Assembly: GCA_034408855.1 (NCBI GenBank)
Contig: JAWXCK010000303.1
Span: 1-64,000 of the forward strand
Direction: 5' to 3'
Origin: JAIYDQ01 sp034408855
GTDB taxonomy: Bacteria > Planctomycetota > Planctomycetia > Pirellulales > Pirellulaceae
DNA length: 64,000 nt
Under the pieces are notes generated by a model. The model did no database searches. It had not been told where the DNA came from and saw only the letters and a program-made list of their open reading frames with translations. Below are positions 35,661-45,203 of the stretch, piece by piece. Each line of letters opens with the position of its first letter. Within the stretch, counting starts at the first letter, position 1. A program made the translations under genes and the position numbers.

Positions 35661-37085
35661 CTACTCGGTTTTCGACTCGCATTCGCTTCGGATGTGATCT
35701 AAGACGCGTTCGTGAATGCGATGTACGATTTGGTCGGTCCACAGTTTCCAATATATTCGCGGACCGATGTCGAGCTGATACCATGTGCTTCCTTGAAGTC
35801 GAGTCGTTCCGTCTAGATTCTCGATTAAACGAAACTCGCCGCAGAGACTTCGGAATGATCGGTTCAAGTGAGGTGGATGGATGCTGTGATAGGGAGATAG
35901 TTCCGACATCGGTTCCGGTTGACTCGTAACATCGAAAGCTAGTCGATATGGTTCGTCCCACCCAGTGATTGGCTCGACAAACGTGCCGGTCGTAAACTCG
36001 CAATGGCGCACCGCACCCACGCCATGCCCGTCGATCGTTGCTCGAATTGGGTAGGCGACTCCCCATGCAAACAATCCGCGAGGTTCGGACTGAATGTCTG
36101 GGAACGCAATGACTTGGTTCCATACGTCGCCTATCGAAGCGTTGACAACAATCTCAGAGCGAACTTCGAGTACTGGATTCTCCTGAGACAATGTTTCCGC
36201 GATCGCTAAAACTGGCAAGGCGGCGAGACAGCCAAACATGCCAGTCCGACGATGCCGCGTTGGGTTCTCGACCGAAGCAATCGAGTAGCCGATCAGAGCC
36301 CCGAGAATCGCAAGCGGAATGAAGAGTGGCATTGCCATGAGTATACAGATGCCTCCTTCAATTCCGATTAGTAGAAAAGCCATACTCGCGATCAAGAGAA
36401 TGAGTATGGAATGACCGATCGTCTTCCCGATCGAAACTTGAATGCGTCGGTTCAGCCAGTATGCTGATGCTGCACAAGTCACGACGGGCGCACCGAAGAA
36501 CAATGCCGTACCATAACTACCAACAATGTAAACGCAGAAAACGACAGTAAGAACGAAGTAGCCAGCTCCTGATATCAGACCGATCGACCCTGCCTCCCAG
36601 TCAGGGGTTGGCTGACGCTCCATTTCGACGTCAGTCACCTCAATTGCGACAGAATAGGGGTTCACCTCAAAGTTCGGTGCGTCCCTCGAAGGCATTGCTG
36701 CGAGAAACGGCATCCCTGCCAAGTTCAGAATAGGGATCAATGTAATGAAACTTATCCAGGGGGAAACATTGGCATCGACGCATCGTCGAACGCTCAGCAG
36801 TACACAGACCGCAAAGAATGGAAATGTCCAAATCAGCCAGCCCCAACCCAACCATCCCGGACCTATCGACAGAAATTTTTCGCGACCAGAAAGAAACGGA
36901 TTTACGAAATCGAGCGGCGAGTACCATTCGTTTGTCGTTATCCCAATAACGGACATCTCGACGACGTACTTGATGGATGCCAGGACAATCCCGATCACAA
37001 AGTATTCGAGACCGCCGACTTTGCCACGCATACCAAAGAGATTCTTAGGATGAAACCAATGCAACGTTTTTGCTAAACTGAGCAT
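35661..37085 (-). CDS. DUF805-like membrane region fused to an SRPBCC domain
   Basis: 474 residues. The N-terminal 130 resemble DUF805 (short N-terminus, several helices, FFAVCVLLSVRRCVD with the RR pattern, LIPILNLAGMPFLA). More helices follow to about 310. From about 320, EIVVNASIGDVWNQVIAFPDI opens an SRPBCC/polyketide-cyclase-like lipid-binding fold (about 150 residues), ending in RHIHERVLDHI-type helix. SRPBCC domains bind hydrophobic ligands. The fusion suggests a membrane-bound sensor or carrier, but no ligand can be named. It stands alone, converging with the sulfatase. Confidence 0.8.
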   Translation of the reverse strand: MLSLAKTLHWFHPKNLFGMRGKVGGLEYFVIGIVLASIKYVVEMSVIGITTNEWYSPLDFVNPFLSGREKFLSIGPGWLGWGWLIWTFPFFAVCVLLSVRRCVDANVSPWISFITLIPILNLAGMPFLAAMPSRDAPNFEVNPYSVAIEVTDVEMERQPTPDWEAGSIGLISGAGYFVLTVVFCVYIVGSYGTALFFGAPVVTCAASAYWLNRRIQVSIGKTIGHSILILLIASMAFLLIGIEGGICILMAMPLFIPLAILGALIGYSIASVENPTRHRRTGMFGCLAALPVLAIAETLSQENPVLEVRSEIVVNASIGDVWNQVIAFPDIQSEPRGLFAWGVAYPIRATIDGHGVGAVRHCEFTTGTFVEPITGWDEPYRLAFDVTSQPEPMSELSPYHSIHPPHLNRSFRSLCGEFRLIENLDGTTRLQGSTWYQLDIGPRIYWKLWTDQIVHRIHERVLDHIRSECESKTE

Positions 37086-37242
37086 AGTGAATAGGCAGGT
37101 GACGGTCAGGAACGAAAGAACATAGAATGAAAGAGATATAATACAAGCAAGCGAGTGGATTGCTGTGATAACAAATTTATTCGTTCACTCGCGGTCACCC
37201 GCTTGCGCGTCGTGCTTGCATTGTTAATCAAAAGGTGCGAAC

Positions 37243-39579
37243 ATGAACAAAAACTATTACAACTCTGCATCGCGCGCGAAGGTACTTTCCACTTTGTCGA
37301 TTCACTCGCTGGCGCTTCGCGCTTGTATTGGGCGTTTGCAACCGCTTCTGGCTTTGTGTTTGGCGCTCGGACTCGCGGCGCGGTCGAGTGCGTTGGAGAA
37401 GCCTCCGAATATCGTCTTTATCTTTGTTGACGATCAAGGTTACTATGATCTGGGATGCTATGGCGCGTCCGAGGTCAAGACGCCGCGGATTGATGCGATG
37501 GCCAACGAGGGAACACGCTTTAGCGATTACTACGCAGCCGCTCCGATTTGCAGCCCTTCGCGGGCTGGCCTGTTGACCGGATGTTATCCGCGCCGGGTTG
37601 GCAATGAAATCTGGGTCCATCGCGCCGATTCGCGATCGGGCATTCATCCCGACGAATTAACGATTGCTGAGTTATTCAAAGTCAACGGTTACGCGACGGC
37701 TTGTATCGGCAAGTGGCATCTTGGATTTCACGAGCCGTTCCTGCCTTGGAACCAGGGCTTCGATTATTATTTCGGGCTGCTACACAATCTTGATTCGGTC
37801 GAGGTTGTCGATTTCGAGGACCAGGGAGGCGTGCCCTTGATGCGGAATGGCGATGTCGTCAAGCGTCCAGCCGATCCCGCAGAATTGACGAAGCTCTACA
37901 CCGACGAGGCGATTCAATTCATCGAGAAGAACAAGGGCGGTCCGTTCTTCCTCTACTTGCCTCATACCATGCTCCACAATCCGCTCGGTGTGAGCGAAGA
38001 ATTCAAGGGCAGCTCAAACTGGGGCGAATACGGCGACGCCATTCAGGAACTCGATCACAATGTTGGCCGACTCTTCGATTCGCTGAAGCGACTGGGTATC
38101 GACGACAACACGATCGTCATCTATGCCTCCGACAATGGCCGCGGGCCGGGACGTACGCCGGAACAGAAGATTCGCGGGAACAAGCTTTCGACCTACGAGG
38201 GCGGCATTCGTGTGCCGGCCATCGCCTGGGGGCCAGGACTTGGATTGCAAGCGGGCTCGGAATCGTCAGCCGTGGTGCGCGCGATGGATTGGTATCCAAC
38301 ACTTGCGACGTTTTCAGGAATCAAGATTCCTGAAAATCGTGTGATCGATGGTCGCGATATCAGTCCATTGTTGAAGGGTGAAACCAAGATCGTGCCTCCG
38401 CCTGGAATGCAGAAATCGCTCAACGCGTCGGTCCCGCTGCGGCGCCGATGGGATCCGCCAGGCGAATGGAAGCCAATTATCAATCGCGACGAATACCATG
38501 ACGCTTTTTTTTATCACGGCAGCCAAGGGGAACTAGCCGCAGTACGTTGGCTCCATTGGAAACTCTGTTTGAATCCAAGCCTTGAGTTGTATGACTTGGC
38601 GAAAGACCTCGGGGAAACGACCCCCGTTCGCAATGGCGACATTACACAGAAGCTGCGCGGCATGGCGATACTTTTCCAGGAAGAGATGCGGCTTGACGCT
38701 CGTCCAGCAGGCGAGGCTCCACCGAAACCTCGCGCCGATGGCCGCACGGAGATTTCACAGAGGATACTGGATAGTCTCGATGCGAAACTTGGAGTAACGT
38801 ATGCACGCTATGGCGATCGCACGCTGGAGATGGATATCTATCGACCGCGGCAAGCATGGGGTGCGTTGCCTGCGATTGTAGGTATTCACGGCGGCGGTTG
38901 GGCGAACGGAAATCGAGCCAGTCACGAAAAGCTCGCCCAAGCACTCGCGGCGCGGGGGTTTGTCACGGCGACGATCTCCTATCGCTTGAGCGGTGAAGCA
39001 CCTTTTCCGGCAGCGATTCACGATTGCAAGGCAGCGGTCCGGTTCCTTCGGGCCAACGCAAAGGAATTCGGCATCGATTCGGACAAAATTGGCGCGATCG
39101 GGCTTTCCGCTGGCGGACACCTTACGGCCTTGCTCGCAACGTCAGCCGGCGAAAACGAACTTGAGGGCGATGGTGGAAATAAACCATTTAGCAGTGCAAT
39201 CCAGGCGGCCGTACCGATGGGAGCGCAGACCGATTTGCTTTCGCAGCGAACCAAGGAAATCTCAGCCGTAGAGGAGAGTGGCTTGATCTGGCGACAGTTT
39301 CTTGGCGGGACACAGGAAGACCGGCCAGAGATTTATCGTCTCGCTTCACCACTGCATCACCTCGATATCGACGACGCCCCCTGCTGGTTCATTTCAGGCG
39401 AAACAGACGACACCAGTACGCATGCCGATATGTTTCGACAGCGTATGGATAAGTTGGGTATCCACTCTGATCTCACAGTTATCAAAGACGCGCCGCATCC
39501 ATTTCTTGGTAAACAAATTTGGTTTGACGAAATGATCGAAGCGGCGGATGCGTTCTTCGCCAGACATCTAAACGATTAG
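37243..39579 (+). CDS. Sulfatase-esterase fusion protein
   Basis: 778 residues. A signal peptide is probable near 33-50. The sulfatase part (about 52-475) has DD at 63-64, the formylglycine cysteine C103 in C-S-P-S-R, GKWHLG, LPHTMLHNP and YASDNGRG. The C-terminal part (about 510-778) is an alpha/beta-hydrolase of the BD-FAE/esterase type: HGGGW (549-553), nucleophile S622 in GLSAGG, acid D722 or D723 and H752 in DAPHPF. Both active sites look complete. Such a protein could remove sulfate and acyl groups from the same polysaccharide; this is inference. AGGTG is near the ATG. Confidence 0.9.
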   Translation: MNKNYYNSASRAKVLSTLSIHSLALRACIGRLQPLLALCLALGLAARSSALEKPPNIVFIFVDDQGYYDLGCYGASEVKTPRIDAMANEGTRFSDYYAAAPICSPSRAGLLTGCYPRRVGNEIWVHRADSRSGIHPDELTIAELFKVNGYATACIGKWHLGFHEPFLPWNQGFDYYFGLLHNLDSVEVVDFEDQGGVPLMRNGDVVKRPADPAELTKLYTDEAIQFIEKNKGGPFFLYLPHTMLHNPLGVSEEFKGSSNWGEYGDAIQELDHNVGRLFDSLKRLGIDDNTIVIYASDNGRGPGRTPEQKIRGNKLSTYEGGIRVPAIAWGPGLGLQAGSESSAVVRAMDWYPTLATFSGIKIPENRVIDGRDISPLLKGETKIVPPPGMQKSLNASVPLRRRWDPPGEWKPIINRDEYHDAFFYHGSQGELAAVRWLHWKLCLNPSLELYDLAKDLGETTPVRNGDITQKLRGMAILFQEEMRLDARPAGEAPPKPRADGRTEISQRILDSLDAKLGVTYARYGDRTLEMDIYRPRQAWGALPAIVGIHGGGWANGNRASHEKLAQALAARGFVTATISYRLSGEAPFPAAIHDCKAAVRFLRANAKEFGIDSDKIGAIGLSAGGHLTALLATSAGENELEGDGGNKPFSSAIQAAVPMGAQTDLLSQRTKEISAVEESGLIWRQFLGGTQEDRPEIYRLASPLHHLDIDDAPCWFISGETDDTSTHADMFRQRMDKLGIHSDLTVIKDAPHPFLGKQIWFDEMIEAADAFFARHLND

Positions 39580-39977
39580 CGCAGAACTCGAAGAAGTGCA
39601 GCGGCATTCAGCCGGAGTGCGCTAGCGTGAGTCCCGCTTAGAAAACCCCGCTATTCAAGGGTTTGCGAAGCAATCACCTTCGTAAGGCGACGCGTGAGCG
39701 AGGAATTTCCGATGGCCCGTCGAAACGGGGCTGTAATCCCTCGCTCACGCTTCGGGTTATGATTGTCTTTGAAACCAGGCATTCCAGGGTTCTTGGTTGC
39801 CAAAGCGGGTGTTTTAAGCGATAATTAGAATGTTAGACTAAAAATCTTTTAGGATTTCGAGAACGCTTCGAGTTGCAATCGAGCGTTTGCGAATTCTTCG
39901 GATTCCCGCCTGTCGAAGTCATTGCAACGACTCTGGCAAGTTGCCCATGCAATTTCCCTACTCACCCAAAATCGGCA
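39580..39977. other. 398-base intergenic region with inverted repeats
   Basis: Between the sulfatase-esterase and PSD1 genes. It holds an inverted repeat: GCGTGAGCGAGG (39692-39703) and CCTCGCTCACGC (39739-39750), and a GCGCTAGCGTGAG block near 39620 that is related to the palindromic family. An apparent in-frame extension of the PSD1 gene to a TTG at 39873 lacks a signal peptide and is not supported. No other coding signal was seen. Confidence 0.65.
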
Positions 39978-42900
39978 ATGTCCAAACTAGAACTGTCACA
40001 TATTCGAATATTCCGGTCATTTTTCTCGTCAATCGTTCTGACTTGTTCGGTGTTGAGCCTAGTATCGATCCAAGTCGATAGAGCGTTGGCCACGCCCATC
40101 GAATTCAACCGCGATATTCGGCCGATACTTTCCGATCAGTGCTTGGCCTGTCATGGTCCAGATAGCGCTTCTCGAAAGGCCGATTTGCGATTAGATCAGC
40201 GCGACGCGGCGATCGAAGCGGGGGCTGTAGTCGCTGGGAAATCGGATGAAAGCGAAATGATCCGTCGCATTTTGAGCGAAGATCCCGACGAGATCATGCC
40301 GCCGCCAAGCTCGCATAAATCGTTGACATCAGAACAAAAGAAACTTTTGAAAGCCTGGATTGATGCGGGGGCAGAGTATCAGCCGCATTGGTCATTCATG
40401 GCACCGGAGCTTGCGGACCTACCTGTGGTTCGCGACACGAACTGGGCGAAGAACTCGATCGATCGATTCATCTTAGCGAAACTTGATACGATAGGTTTGA
40501 AGCCAGCGTCGGAAGCAGATATTCGCACGTTGGTGCGACGCGTTTGTCTCGATCTTACCGGCCTTCCACCTACGCCCGAAGAGATTGAAGAAGTAGTAAC
40601 CGATGCTGCCCCGGATCGTTACGAACGCTATGTCGATCGGTTGTTGGAACGGCCAAGTTGGGGTGAGCATCGCGGACGATATTGGTTGGACTACGCTCGC
40701 TATGCGGATACTCACGGCATTCACTTTGATAATTTTCGCGAGATGTATTCCTTTCGCGATTGGGTTATTTCTGCCTTTAACGCCAACATGCCCTTCGATC
40801 AGTTTACGATCGAGCAGTTAGCCGGTGACCTTTTGCCCGATGCGACGCTCGATCAAAAAATTGCGTCTGGATTCAATCGATGTAACATTACGACCAACGA
40901 GGGCGGCATCATCGATGAAGAGTATGCGGTACTCTATGCTCGCGATCGAGTCGAGACGACTTCGATTGTTTGGATGGGACTGACAACGGGGTGCGCGGTT
41001 TGCCACGATCACAAATTCGATCCGATTTCTCAAAAGGATTTTTATCAGTTAGCCGCCTACTTCAATAACACGACACAAAAAGTTCGCGATGGCAATATTC
41101 GCGATACTCCCCCCATTGTGAACGTCCCATTGAATAGCGAACGCGTCAAGTTCGATGAACTACTTACGAAAGAGCGGGCAGTAAAAGCAGCTCGAGATCA
41201 ACAGCGAATTGCGTCCAAAAAGAAGTTCGAGAAATGGGTAAAGTCGAACGATGAAGTTCAATCGGCGTTGGCGAAACAAACAGCCGATCTGCCAACCCCT
41301 CAAGGGCATATCCCTTTATACGACGCAGACAAGACCGCGATTTCTATCGTCGTCGGACAGCAACTTCAACGTCGTCCGCTCGGCGCTACTTCTGGCCATC
41401 AGCCGGGGTACGTCGCCGATTCGGCTTGGACGATCAAGAAAGAACCAAGACCAAATATCGCTGAGTTTGGCGATTTCGAACGCGACAAGGCGTTTTCGGT
41501 TACGCTCTGGGTCAAACCTTCGGGCGACCGGCAATCAGGATCACTGGCAACCAGGATGGGCGATGGCGCAGCGACAAGAGGCTGGGATATCTCGCTGGTT
41601 GTCAATAAGCCGTCAGTCCAACTGATTCACAAGTCGCCTGACAACTTGATCAAGATTGCGTCGGAAGTAGCTTTAGCTGCCGATAAATGGCAGCATCTTG
41701 CAGTGGTCTATGATGGCAGCAGCAAGGCCGAGGGGATCTCGATTTATGTCGATGGAAAAAAGGTCCGGACGAAGGCTACCAAAGACGCTCTGAATGATTC
41801 CATCAAGACCGATTCGCCATTTCGCTTAGGGCATCGCAATGCCAAAAGCGCGGTCGCCGAGAAAACGGGCCTTCAAGATGTTCGAGTATTTGCGATCGCC
41901 TTGTCTCGGGAACAGCTTGATTCGGTCGCCACCAATGCAAGGGTCGCCTACTTAGCGAGCAAGATCGCGAAAAGTCGATCGCCTCAAGAGCGTGAGGAGA
42001 TCTTCAATTGGTATCTTCGATCGCAGGACGTTCCATATCAAAAGCTTGAAAAGAGTATGGCGATGATTGACAAGGAACGAACGGACATCGAATCTCGCGG
42101 TACCGTCGCACACGTTATGGCGGAAAAACCTGAAGACCCGAAAGCATATGTGCTGATGCGAGGCGACTACGAGAAGCGAGGTGAAGAGGTTGCACCTCGC
42201 ATACCGGCAGCCCTTCCGCAGATGCCAGAAGATTATCCTACGAATCGTCTCGGGCTAGCTCAATGGCTTTGCACTCCTGAACATCCTTTGATGGCCAGAG
42301 TTGCGGTCAATCGTTTTTGGCAGGAAATTTTTGGGAACGGCTTAGTGGCGACAACAGGCGATTTTGGTGTTAGCGGGACCATGCCATCGAATCAAGAATT
42401 GCTAGACTATCTTGCAATTCATTTTCGCGACGAAAAGTGGAATGTAAAGAAAATGTTTCGGCTGATCGTTACCAGCGCGACCTATCGACAAAGCGCAGCG
42501 ACGACACCTGAAAAGCTTGCCAAAGACCCCACGAATACGTTCTTAGCGCGTGGACCTCGATATCGAATGGATGCGGAGATGGTCCGTGATTACTGGCTAA
42601 AAATCAGTGGTCTCTTAGCTACCAAACTTGGCGGACCAAGTGTCAAGCCGTATCAACCGCCGGGAGTTTGGGAAGCGGTTGCGATGCCAAACAGCGATAC
42701 GAAAGCCTACCAAGAGGATAGCGGTGAGAATCTTTATCGTCGTAGCCTTTATACGTTCTGGAAACGCTCGGCTCCCCCTGCTTCGATGGAAATTTTTAAT
42801 GCTCCGTCCCGTGAAGTGTGTACCGTTCGGCGCGAGCGCACCAATACACCGCTGCAAGCGTTGGTGACACTCAATGACCCGCAAGCGATCGAAGCCGCTC

Positions 42901-43190
42901 GAAGCCTAGCCCAGATCGCACTTCAGAAAGACAAGCTAGACGACACGCAACGCGCGCAGTTCATTGCATCGGTCGTCCTTGGTCGCCCGCTTTGTGGCGA
43001 AGAACTCGATATTGTAGAACGCGGATTCCAGGAATTGCTTGAGTATTATCAGTCAACAGCGTCGGATGCTGAAGCTCTATTATCGGTGGGACAGTCGGTA
43101 CGAAACAAAGAGCTTCCAAGTGCCCAGCATGCGGCTTGGACGATGATCGTCAACGAGTTGCTTAACCTTGATGAATGCCTTTGCAAATAA
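39978..43190 (+). CDS. PSD1-type planctomycete cytochrome c protein (DUF1549/DUF1553, LamG)
   Basis: 1070 residues from ATG 39978, with a signal peptide about 10-36. The cytochrome c-like PSCyt1 domain has C55-L-A-C-H59. DUF1549 follows (NSIDRFILAKLD, LDLTGLPPTPEE, GEHRGRYWLDYARYADTHG), with a second C339-A-V-C-H343. A laminin-G-like insert (about 450-640) has ITLWVK/VYDGSS-type strands. DUF1553 (MARVAVNRFWQEIFG onward, PLQALVTLNDPQ) ends it. Such proteins are abundant in planctomycetes and always paired with DUF1501. The heme-binding motifs suggest electron transfer; the substrate is unknown. The DUF1501 partner starts 65 bases downstream. Confidence 0.9.
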   Translation: MSKLELSHIRIFRSFFSSIVLTCSVLSLVSIQVDRALATPIEFNRDIRPILSDQCLACHGPDSASRKADLRLDQRDAAIEAGAVVAGKSDESEMIRRILSEDPDEIMPPPSSHKSLTSEQKKLLKAWIDAGAEYQPHWSFMAPELADLPVVRDTNWAKNSIDRFILAKLDTIGLKPASEADIRTLVRRVCLDLTGLPPTPEEIEEVVTDAAPDRYERYVDRLLERPSWGEHRGRYWLDYARYADTHGIHFDNFREMYSFRDWVISAFNANMPFDQFTIEQLAGDLLPDATLDQKIASGFNRCNITTNEGGIIDEEYAVLYARDRVETTSIVWMGLTTGCAVCHDHKFDPISQKDFYQLAAYFNNTTQKVRDGNIRDTPPIVNVPLNSERVKFDELLTKERAVKAARDQQRIASKKKFEKWVKSNDEVQSALAKQTADLPTPQGHIPLYDADKTAISIVVGQQLQRRPLGATSGHQPGYVADSAWTIKKEPRPNIAEFGDFERDKAFSVTLWVKPSGDRQSGSLATRMGDGAATRGWDISLVVNKPSVQLIHKSPDNLIKIASEVALAADKWQHLAVVYDGSSKAEGISIYVDGKKVRTKATKDALNDSIKTDSPFRLGHRNAKSAVAEKTGLQDVRVFAIALSREQLDSVATNARVAYLASKIAKSRSPQEREEIFNWYLRSQDVPYQKLEKSMAMIDKERTDIESRGTVAHVMAEKPEDPKAYVLMRGDYEKRGEEVAPRIPAALPQMPEDYPTNRLGLAQWLCTPEHPLMARVAVNRFWQEIFGNGLVATTGDFGVSGTMPSNQELLDYLAIHFRDEKWNVKKMFRLIVTSATYRQSAATTPEKLAKDPTNTFLARGPRYRMDAEMVRDYWLKISGLLATKLGGPSVKPYQPPGVWEAVAMPNSDTKAYQEDSGENLYRRSLYTFWKRSAPPASMEIFNAPSREVCTVRRERTNTPLQALVTLNDPQAIEAARSLAQIALQKDKLDDTQRAQFIASVVLGRPLCGEELDIVERGFQELLEYYQSTASDAEALLSVGQSVRNKELPSAQHAAWTMIVNELLNLDECLCK

Positions 43191-43255
43191 GCTGTATCGA
43201 ACAGACGGAAAATTTCCGCTCGACGCGAAGTCGATATGACGAGGAGAAATCGAAT

Positions 43256-44713
43256 ATGCATCCCTATCTAGCTGACTACATACATTCGGAAACACGTCGT
43301 CAATTTTTTAGACGCGGAGGCAATCCGCTTGGGGTTGCTGCATTAGCCACTCTCGGCGTGCCAGGTTTGTTCGCGAACGACAGCCCTATCGGCGGTGTTA
43401 CGGGAATCCCGCATTTTCCAGCCAAGGCGAAACGCGTGATTTACTTGCACATGGTTGGTGGTCCCTCGCAGATGGATTTGTTCGACTACAAACCGCAGAT
43501 GAATGATTGGTACGACAAGGATCTACCGGAGTCGATTCGCAACGGACAACGGCTGACCACCATGACGAGCGGCCAAGCTCGTTTTCCGATTGCGCCTTCG
43601 ATGTACAAGTTTGCACAGTATGGTCAGAACGGCATGTGGGTGAGCGAGCTATTACCGTGGACGACCAAAATCATCGATGAACTTTGTTTCGTGCGAAGCA
43701 TGCACACCGAAGCGATCAATCACGAGCCAGCGATAACCTATATGCAGACCGGCAACATGGTTACCGGTCGACCTTGCATAGGAGCCTGGCTATCGTATGG
43801 TCTCGGATCGATGAATCAGAATTTGCCGACCTTCGCTGTCATGGTCGCAAAACCGACCAATACCGAACAAATTCAAGCGATCTCGGCTCGCCTCTGGTCG
43901 TCTGGATACTTGTCGGGTGAACATGCTGGTACGAGTTTACGAAGCAGCGGTGATCCGATTCTTTACATCAACAATCCACCAGGAGTCCCAACGCCCATTC
44001 GACGCAAGACGCTCGATGGTATCAAGGCACTTAATGAAATGAATTATCGGGCTGTCGGAGATCCCGAAACGCATACTCGAATTCAACAATATGAATTGGC
44101 GTTTCGCATGCAAGCCAGCGTTCCTGAACTCACGCAAATCGAAGATGAACCTGAGAGCACCTATCAACTCTATGGCGATGAAGCTAAGAAGCCGGGTACG
44201 TTCGCCAATACTGTCTTGCTTGCTCGTCGAATGATCGAACGCGATGTTCGATTCGTGCAAGTCTACATCAACAATTGGGACCATCACGCGAATGTTGGCA
44301 AACGCTTACCGTCCCAATGTATGGACATCGATCAGGCCACCTATGGATTGATAACCGATTTAAAGAATCGCGGTTTGCTCGATTCGACATTGATCATTTG
44401 GGGAGGAGAATTTGGACGCACTATCTACTCGCAAGGTGGCCTTACGAAAGATAATTATGGTCGCGACCATCACCCGCGATGCTTTACGATGTGGATGGCT
44501 GGCGGGGGCGTCAAGGCGGGTACGATCTACGGCGAAACCGATGACTTTTCCTATAACATTGTTAAAGACCCAGTCCATGTACGAGACTTTCATGCAACCG
44601 TCCTACACTTGATGGGAATCGATCACGAACGATTTTCTTTTAAATCGCAAGGGCTCGATCAACGATTGACCGGCGTAGAAGCGGCGCATGTGATTAAAGA
44701 TTTGGTTGCTTGA
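43256..44713 (+). CDS. DUF1501 protein, PSD1 partner
   Basis: 485 residues from ATG 43256, chosen because GAGGAG lies 9 bases upstream; the frame itself is open from 43175, overlapping the upstream stop. TRRQFFRR at about 13-20 is a Tat-like motif. The body has MHTEAINHEPA, YINNWDHHANV, GGEFGRTIYSQGG and DHHPRCFTMWMAGGG, the metal-binding and active-site-like blocks of DUF1501. It is distinct from the two DUF1501 copies at 4-10 kb, belonging to the PSD1-associated subtype. The pair probably works as an exported complex. Confidence 0.9.
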   Translation: MHPYLADYIHSETRRQFFRRGGNPLGVAALATLGVPGLFANDSPIGGVTGIPHFPAKAKRVIYLHMVGGPSQMDLFDYKPQMNDWYDKDLPESIRNGQRLTTMTSGQARFPIAPSMYKFAQYGQNGMWVSELLPWTTKIIDELCFVRSMHTEAINHEPAITYMQTGNMVTGRPCIGAWLSYGLGSMNQNLPTFAVMVAKPTNTEQIQAISARLWSSGYLSGEHAGTSLRSSGDPILYINNPPGVPTPIRRKTLDGIKALNEMNYRAVGDPETHTRIQQYELAFRMQASVPELTQIEDEPESTYQLYGDEAKKPGTFANTVLLARRMIERDVRFVQVYINNWDHHANVGKRLPSQCMDIDQATYGLITDLKNRGLLDSTLIIWGGEFGRTIYSQGGLTKDNYGRDHHPRCFTMWMAGGGVKAGTIYGETDDFSYNIVKDPVHVRDFHATVLHLMGIDHERFSFKSQGLDQRLTGVEAAHVIKDLVA

Positions 44714-44730
44714 TCGACGGCGTTCAACAA

Positions 44731-44797
44731 GCCGCTGGCCGCGGTATACCGTTTTGTGTTTCCCAGTCACTGCCCGACGCTAGCGCGGTCGGCTCAC
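44731..44797. repeat. Diverged copy of the palindromic element
   Basis: The right arm is well kept (GCCCGACGCTAGCGCGG, then CGGCTCAC at 44790-44797). The left arm is reduced to GCCGCTGGCCGCGG. It lies between the DUF1501 stop and the FlgJ-like gene. Confidence 0.55.
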
Positions 44798-44828
44798 GAT
44801 TAAGGACCGTCGAATTTCGTATTGCGTA

Positions 44829-45203
44829 CTACTTCCGATGAAGCTGAAAGAGCTTGAACATCGGATCGGAAAAGGTAGAGGCCGATGAATTGCTCAGCTC
44901 CTCGGACAAAACCTGGTCGAGTTGACCTTGAAAGATTTTCTCGGCCCGACCGCCGTTGAAATACGGAACATCTTCTTGAGTCGATCGCATCGACGCAATC
45001 ATTTGACCAAAGAAAGTCTGGCCTACGAAGTCTTGGAACGACTTCTGTAGTTCGTCTTCCTTTCCGGCCTTGGGTTGAATCAGTGCTTCGAAGGATTGAG
45101 TGAGGTCACTGCCATCGATAAGTGCGTTTTGCAGTTGATGATTGCCGCCAATCGACGACGGCATTGGAATCCCGCCCGAATCGTTCGTGATACGCGTGTT
45201 CAT
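44829..45203 (-). CDS. flgJ: Rod-binding FlgJ-like protein
   Basis: 124 residues. The segment GQTFFGQMIASMRST, then YFNGGRAEKIFQGQLDQVLSEEL is the rod-binding domain of FlgJ. The C-terminal muramidase domain of enterobacterial FlgJ is absent, as in many other phyla. It is predicted to cap or help assemble the flagellar rod in the periplasm. The ATG overlaps the flgI stop by 4 bases (ATGA), so the two are translationally coupled. No other flagellar gene lies in the window. Confidence 0.8.
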   Translation of the reverse strand: MNTRITNDSGGIPMPSSIGGNHQLQNALIDGSDLTQSFEALIQPKAGKEDELQKSFQDFVGQTFFGQMIASMRSTQEDVPYFNGGRAEKIFQGQLDQVLSEELSNSSASTFSDPMFKLFQLHRK

